Shown here: positions 6,160 through 8,889 of the stretch, one piece after another
Position numbering within the stretch: position 1 is the first letter of the stretch
Layout of the letters: each line of letters starts with the position of its first letter
Source of the DNA: Bacilli bacterium
GTDB taxonomy: Bacteria > Bacillota_I > Bacilli_A > RFN20 > CAG-826
Length of the DNA stretch: 8,889 nucleotides
NCBI GenBank assembly: GCA_024698065.1
Contig: JAILRR010000082.1
Location: forward strand, 1 to 8,889
Reading direction: 5' to 3'
Position numbers and translations under genes: made by a program
The notes under the pieces: generated by a model
Databases searched by the model: none
What the model was told of the DNA's origin: nothing
What the model saw: the letters and a program-made list of their open reading frames with translations, nothing else

Positions 6160-7029
6160 ATGTTATTTGAAAGAACCCACCAAATAGTTAAATCCTACGC
6201 GAAGATCAATCTCTCGCTTAAGGTTCTCAACGAGAGAGAAGATGGTTACCACAACTTGGAAACCATCATGATTCCTGTTGAGCTTCACGACGTTATAGAA
6301 ATCGAGAAGCGCCCAGGCGCTTTTGATACTTTCATCACCTGTGATGATATAGGCTTAGCCAATCTCCGCCACAACCTTTGCACAAAAGCCGTGGAGGCCA
6401 TGAGGAAAGAGTTTGGCTTCAAAGATAATTTCAATATCAGCATCCACAAGGAAATTCCTTTTGCTGCCGGTATGGGTGGAGGCTCATCTAATGCCGCCGC
6501 CGTTATCGAAAGCCTCATCTCGCTTCTTAAGATTAAAACCGACCCAGAAACCATTAAGCGCATCGCTTTAAGTCTTGGGGCCGACGTTCCTTTCTTCCTT
6601 AACACAAAACCAGCATTAGCCACGTCTTTAGGCGAAAATCTTCAGCAAATCCCTGTTAAATGTCAGTATCACTGCTTGATTGTGAAACCTAAGCAAGGCT
6701 TAAGTACAGGCGCGATATTCCAGATCTGCGGCAAGTTCGAAAAAGAGAATGCAGACACCGAAAAGATCCTTGAAGGATTAGCCAACGATGACCTTGAACT
6801 CATTGGAAAATCCATGGGCAATGATCTTTATCCGCCTGCGGCATCAACCCTCCCAGAGGTTAAGATCATCGTCGATTCGTTTAAGAAGGCTGGATTTCAG
6901 GTTGCCGGCATGACCGGAAGCGGATCCGCCTGCTTCGCCCTTTCAAAAGACGCCAAATTCGTTAAAGAACAAGCAAAACACTATAAGAGCCTTGGCTATA
7001 TCGTAAGAGTAACCAAGACCATGAAATAA
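6160..7029 (+). CDS. ispE: 4-diphosphocytidyl-2-C-methyl-D-erythritol kinase
   Basis: IspE phosphorylates the 2-hydroxyl of CDP-methylerythritol with ATP, the fourth step of the non-mevalonate (MEP) route to isoprenoid precursors. The protein has 289 residues from ATG 6160. GHMP-kinase features are clear: SYAKINLSL (12-20, with Lys15), DGYHNLETIM (28-37), the ATP loop PFAAGMGGGSSNAAA (100-114), the catalytic aspartate Asp142 in GADVPFF, and the C-terminal glycine motif GMTGSGSACFA (250-260). A TTG at 6145 in frame would add five residues (MLFKF), but family members start shortly before the SYAKINL strand, so the ATG is preferred. No good Shine-Dalgarno precedes either start, which fits the short leader predicted from the promoter. 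It is followed after 11 bases by glmU. Its presence implies an MEP rather than mevalonate pathway. Confidence 0.95.
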   Translation: MLFERTHQIVKSYAKINLSLKVLNEREDGYHNLETIMIPVELHDVIEIEKRPGAFDTFITCDDIGLANLRHNLCTKAVEAMRKEFGFKDNFNISIHKEIPFAAGMGGGSSNAAAVIESLISLLKIKTDPETIKRIALSLGADVPFFLNTKPALATSLGENLQQIPVKCQYHCLIVKPKQGLSTGAIFQICGKFEKENADTEKILEGLANDDLELIGKSMGNDLYPPAASTLPEVKIIVDSFKKAGFQVAGMTGSGSACFALSKDAKFVKEQAKHYKSLGYIVRVTKTMK

Positions 7030-7033
7030 GGAG
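7028..7033 (+). promoter_or_regulatory. Ribosome binding site of glmU
   Basis: AAGGAG overlaps the last two bases of the ispE TAA stop and lies 7 bases before the glmU ATG at 7041. It supports coupled expression of ispE and glmU. Confidence 0.85.
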
Positions 7034-7040
7034 TCCCTTT

Positions 7041-8045
7041 ATGGAAAAATACGCAATTATTTTAGCTGCCGGAAAAGGCACAAGAATGAAGAGCAAGAGA
7101 GATGACATCTCTAAGGTCTCTTTCCCTGTCCTTGGTCAGCCGCTCGTTAAATATGTCATCAACGCTTTAAAGCCTCTTGGATTCAAGAAACTCGTTGCTG
7201 TTGTAGGCTTTGGTGGCAAAACTAGCGAGAAAATCGTCAAAGACGAATGTGAAGTCGTTTGGCAATCCGAGCAAAAAGGTACTGGCCACGCCGTTATGAT
7301 GGCCGCACCTGTCCTTGAAAAGCTCGAAGGACAGACCATTGTCTGCTGTGGTGATACACCTCTTCTTACTACCGAAACATTTGAAGCCTTATTCAAGGCT
7401 CACGAAGAGAATGGCAACGCCATGACCGTTATGACTTCCATTCTTGAAGATCCGTTCGGATATGGAAGAATCGTCAAAGTAAACGGAAACGTTACCAAGA
7501 TTGTTGAACAGAAGGACGCTACCGAAGAAGAAAGAGCCATTAACGAAGTTAACGCAGGCGTTTATGTCTTCGATAATGCCAAGCTTTTCGAGGCTTTAGG
7601 CCACCTTACAACGAAAAACGCTGCTGGTGAGTATTATTTGACCGACGTTCTTGGAATCTTCGTTAATAACGGCTTTAAAGTCGGCTCTTACCCAGTTAAA
7701 GACCCAGACGAAACCTTAGGTGTCAACGATAGAAACCAGCTTTCCATCGCTGCTAAGATCATCCAGAAACGCATCAATAAGGCGCATATGCTCGCTGGTG
7801 TCTCAATTGAGGACCCAGATAACACATATATTGCCCCAACCGTCAAAATCGGTCAGGATACCACGATCGCTCCAGGAAGCTACATTATGGGTAACACCAC
7901 GATTGGCGAAGAATCCTCAATTGGCCCAAGCGTCATCATCAAAGATGCCAAAATTGGTAGCCACGCTAAGGTTGTTCTAAGCAACGTTGTGGGTGCCGAA
8001 GTCAAAGACGGCGAGGAAATTGGCCCATTCGCTAACGTTAAGTAA
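7041..8045 (+). CDS. glmU: GlmU-type UDP-N-acetylglucosamine pyrophosphorylase, lacking the acetyltransferase active site
   Basis: The N-terminal domain transfers UMP from UTP to GlcNAc-1-phosphate, giving UDP-GlcNAc for peptidoglycan and other glycans. Its motifs are intact: LAAGKGTRMKS (8-18), SKVSFPV with the conserved lysine (24-30), QKGTGHAV (78-85), CGDTPLL (103-109), GYGRIV (140-145), IVEQKDA (154-160), NEVNAGVYVF (168-177), GEYYLTDV (196-203) and GVNDRNQLS (227-235). A left-handed beta-helix of hexapeptide repeats begins near 258 (YIAPTVKIGQDTTIAPGS). The protein then ends at residue 334 in EIGPFANVK, where full-length GlmU (about 455 residues) continues GPFAHLRPG. The Arg of that motif and the later Lys, His and Asn residues used for acetyl transfer are therefore absent. 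A strong terminator follows 19 bases after the stop, with no residual coding sequence. It is probably a genuine single-function enzyme; how GlcN-1-P is acetylated is unclear. Confidence 0.9.
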   Translation: MEKYAIILAAGKGTRMKSKRDDISKVSFPVLGQPLVKYVINALKPLGFKKLVAVVGFGGKTSEKIVKDECEVVWQSEQKGTGHAVMMAAPVLEKLEGQTIVCCGDTPLLTTETFEALFKAHEENGNAMTVMTSILEDPFGYGRIVKVNGNVTKIVEQKDATEEERAINEVNAGVYVFDNAKLFEALGHLTTKNAAGEYYLTDVLGIFVNNGFKVGSYPVKDPDETLGVNDRNQLSIAAKIIQKRINKAHMLAGVSIEDPDNTYIAPTVKIGQDTTIAPGSYIMGNTTIGEESSIGPSVIIKDAKIGSHAKVVLSNVVGAEVKDGEEIGPFANVK

Positions 8046-8064
8046 TTCAAAAACAACGATTTTT

Positions 8065-8090
8065 GCCCTCGGAAACGAGGGCTTTTCTTT
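8065..8090 (+). terminator. Intrinsic terminator after glmU (GAAA tetraloop)
   Basis: GCCCTCG at 8065-8071 pairs perfectly with CGAGGGC at 8076-8082 around a GAAA tetraloop, followed by TTTTCTTT. It closes the ispE-glmU unit. A weaker AT-rich hairpin (CAAAAA 8048-8053 with TTTTTG 8060-8065) abuts its 5' side and shares G8065. Confidence 0.93.
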
Positions 8091-8098
8091 ATCCAAAT

Positions 8099-8132
8099 AA
8101 AGCGTTACAATGTATATACAAAAGCGTTACAA
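8099..8132. promoter_or_regulatory. Operator-like repeat region upstream of the antitoxin gene
   Basis: AAAGCGTTACAA is repeated exactly at 8099-8110 and 8121-8132, a 22-base period of about two helical turns. The 10 bases between the copies, TGTATATACA (8111-8120), are a perfect palindrome. The first copy plus one base contains a -10-like TACAAT (8106-8111); no convincing -35 is seen, because the expected position falls in the glmU terminator T-tract. RelB/DinJ antitoxins are ribbon-helix-helix proteins that repress their own promoters, so this is a natural autoregulatory operator. The repeats are seen; the binding is inferred. Confidence 0.65.
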
Positions 8133-8135
8133 GGA
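8131..8135 (+). promoter_or_regulatory. Ribosome binding site of the antitoxin gene
   Basis: AAGGA begins on the last two bases of the second 12-bp repeat and lies 12 bases before the ATG at 8148, somewhat further than ideal. No nearer purine-rich site is present. Confidence 0.55.
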
Positions 8136-8147
8136 AAAATAACGAAA

Positions 8148-8429
8148 ATGCCGAAGACTACTTTGAATTTAAGGATAGATAGCAAAATCAAAAAACAAGC
8201 TGAAAAGGTTGTTGATGAACTTGGTATTTCGATGTCTGCGGCCATTGTTTTATATCTCAAAGCGATCGTTCGCGAAAACGGGATTCCTTTCGACATGAAG
8301 GTTAGAAGACCAGAGACCCCTGAAGCTCCTAAGACAAAAGAAAAAAAGAAATCAAAACCTTCTTTCGATGACGATGATTTTGAGCTTCCAGGAAGCGATT
8401 CTATCCGTGCAGCGATAGATAAATTCTGA
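8148..8429 (+). CDS. RelB/DinJ family type II antitoxin, apparently without a toxin gene
   Basis: RelB/DinJ proteins bind and neutralise a cognate RelE/YafQ-type mRNA interferase and repress their own operon. The 93 residues open with the ribbon-helix-helix pattern of the family: strand TTLNLRI (4-10), helix DSKIKKQAEKVVDELG (11-26), turn ISMSAAI (27-33), helix VLYLKAIVRENG (34-45), then the diagnostic IPF (46-48). The C-terminal half is a lysine- and proline-rich linker (about 55-71), an acidic DDDD patch (74-77) and a short amphipathic end (SIRAAIDKF). This half would be the toxin-binding, flexible part. The 163 bases between this gene and the next contain no toxin-sized frame on the plus strand, and the upstream gene is glmU, so the antitoxin is solitary. 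It may be a remnant, may control a toxin elsewhere, or may serve as a plain transcription regulator. Confidence 0.85.
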   Translation: MPKTTLNLRIDSKIKKQAEKVVDELGISMSAAIVLYLKAIVRENGIPFDMKVRRPETPEAPKTKEKKKSKPSFDDDDFELPGSDSIRAAIDKF

Positions 8430-8458
8430 TTTCTCTCAAAAAATACGCGTAGAAACAC

Positions 8459-8478
8459 CCCAAATTCAACGATTTGGG
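8459..8478 (+). other. Hairpin between the antitoxin gene and its terminator
   Basis: CCCAAAT (8459-8465) pairs with ATTTGGG (8472-8478) around a 6-base TCAACG loop. It has no T-tract and lies 3 bases before the terminator stem. It may stabilise the 3' end of the mRNA or be a chance palindrome. Confidence 0.5.
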
Positions 8479-8481
8479 ACC

Positions 8482-8513
8482 GGCCTTGAAAATGACTCGA
8501 GGCCTTTTCTTTT
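8482..8513 (+). terminator. Intrinsic terminator after the antitoxin gene
   Basis: GGCCTTGA (8482-8489) pairs with TCGAGGCC (8497-8504), including one T-G wobble, around a 7-base loop, followed by TTTTCTTTT. It ends the single-gene antitoxin transcript 52 bases after the stop. Confidence 0.85.
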
Positions 8514-8543
8514 CGTGTGCGTACGCGCCTATTAGACGGCAAT

Positions 8544-8571
8544 AAAAAAGCAGGCGGTATTTCACGCCTGC
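8544..8571 (-). terminator. Intrinsic terminator of the minus-strand ppdK gene
   Basis: On the minus strand GCAGGCG (8571 down to 8565) pairs with CGCCTGC (8556 down to 8550) around an 8-base loop, followed by a run of six T (8549-8544). It lies 21 bases after the ppdK stop and faces the antitoxin terminator, so two convergent units end here. The short TTTT after the stem on the plus strand could give weak two-way activity. Confidence 0.85.
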
Positions 8572-8592
8572 GATTTTGTCATTAAACGACGA

Positions 8593-8889
8593 TTATTTTT
8601 TGCTGTGGGTGATGTTGGCCTGAGCAGCAGCGAGTCTAGCAAGTGGGACACGGAATGGTGAGCAGCTGACATAGTCAAGACCGACTTCATCATAGAACAT
8701 GATGGAAGCTGGATCGCCACCGGTTTCACCGCAGACACCGAGCAAGAGCTCTGGGCGGGTAGCACGGCCACGTTCAACAGCAATCTTAACGAGTTCGCCG
8801 ACACCGTTGACATCGATGGTCTGGAATGGGTCGAATTCGTAGATCTTGCGGTTGTAGTAGTATGGCAAGAACTGACCGGCATCATCACG
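8593..8889 (-). CDS. ppdK: Pyruvate, phosphate dikinase, C-terminal end (partial, 5' end outside the window)
   Basis: PPDK interconverts pyruvate, ATP and phosphate with PEP, AMP and pyrophosphate, at the pyruvate/PEP node of central metabolism in the cytoplasm. Only the last 98 residues are present; the frame runs off the right edge. The visible part is the end of the PEP/pyruvate-binding TIM barrel. It begins RDDAGQFL, continues with YEFDPFQTID and VGELVKIAVERG, then the catalytic-cysteine loop LLLGVCGETGGDPASI, then YVSCSPFRVPLARLAAAQA, and ends HSKK before TAA. The catalytic loop is usually GICGEHGGDP or GICGEHGGEP, so Thr replaces the common His here. PEP synthase and enzyme I share this barrel, but the FDPFQ and CSPFRVPLARLAAAQA segments fit PPDK best. 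A TTG at 8868 could be mistaken for a start, but the conserved RDDAG motif upstream shows that the frame continues. Confidence 0.93.
   Translation of the reverse strand, partial: RDDAGQFLPYYYNRKIYEFDPFQTIDVNGVGELVKIAVERGRATRPELLLGVCGETGGDPASIMFYDEVGLDYVSCSPFRVPLARLAAAQANITHSKK

Noticed and set aside
8517..8528. A near-palindrome GTGCGTACGCGC with the 8-bp core GCGTACGC between the two facing terminators.
   Set aside because: It is short, lies in convergent intergenic DNA with no gene to regulate, and may well be chance; no repeat of it was noticed elsewhere in the window.
8105..8542. A 145-codon open frame on the minus strand opposite the antitoxin gene, which might be taken for an antisense toxin.
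   Set aside because: Its translation (Ser/Phe-rich, low complexity) resembles no toxin, it spans both the operator repeats and the terminator of the plus gene, and it is the expected shadow of a lysine-rich coding frame.
2617..8571. The jag and ppdK terminators share a GCAGGC/GCCTGC stem core, suggesting an uptake signal or a mobile repeat.
   Set aside because: Only two copies are seen, loops and flanks differ, and this stem is a common terminator design in Bacillota.
8562..8888. An alternative minus-strand frame of 108 codons overlapping ppdK.
   Set aside because: The other minus-strand frame matches the conserved PPDK C-terminus throughout; this one is a Ser/Thr-rich shadow.

Overview
The window is a compact stretch of bacterial core genome. 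It most likely comes from a low-GC Gram-positive bacterium (Bacillota, class Bacilli, probably one of the uncultured Mollicutes-like or Erysipelotrichales-like gut lineages). The evidence is a lipoprotein-type YidC, a Jag/KhpB protein, ribonuclease M5 (RnmV), the gene order rnpA-yidC-jag-mnmE, and strong AGGAGG ribosome binding sites. TGA is used as a genuine stop (rnmV, rsmA, the antitoxin gene), so the standard bacterial code applies, not the Mycoplasma/Spiroplasma code. The lineage is inference; no marker in the window fixes it.

Layout. Positions 1-2645 hold the rnpA-yidC-jag transcription unit, perhaps with the last codons of rpmH at the left edge, closed by a clear terminator. Positions 2678-6119 hold mnmE-tatD-rnmV-rsmA, tightly packed with 1-bp gaps or overlaps and read from a TATAAT promoter almost on top of the mnmE start. 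Positions 6116-8090 hold ispE-glmU with a candidate promoter overlapping the rsmA stop, closed by a GNRA-loop terminator. Positions 8099-8513 hold a solitary RelB/DinJ-type antitoxin gene with a repeat-rich operator-like upstream region and its own terminator. The minus strand at the right edge carries the C-terminal 98 residues of pyruvate, phosphate dikinase, convergent with everything else.

How the genes work together. Most act in RNA maturation and translation: RnpA (tRNA 5' ends), RnmV (5S rRNA), RsmA (16S rRNA dimethylation), MnmE (tRNA wobble uridine) and Jag (RNA binding). YidC inserts membrane proteins. IspE (isoprenoid precursors) and GlmU (UDP-GlcNAc) feed envelope synthesis.

Most of the window is ordinary. 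The points most worth a second look are: a GlmU that stops just before its acetyltransferase active site; a YidC with an extra extracytoplasmic region of about 240 residues; an apparently leaderless mnmE start with a 17-bp inverted repeat in its promoter; the fusion of two gene clusters that flank oriC on opposite sides in Bacillus subtilis, with mnmG missing from its usual place; and an orphan antitoxin preceded by 12-bp direct repeats around a perfect palindrome. I see no CRISPR array, insertion sequence, tRNA or rRNA, and no clearly new multi-gene system.
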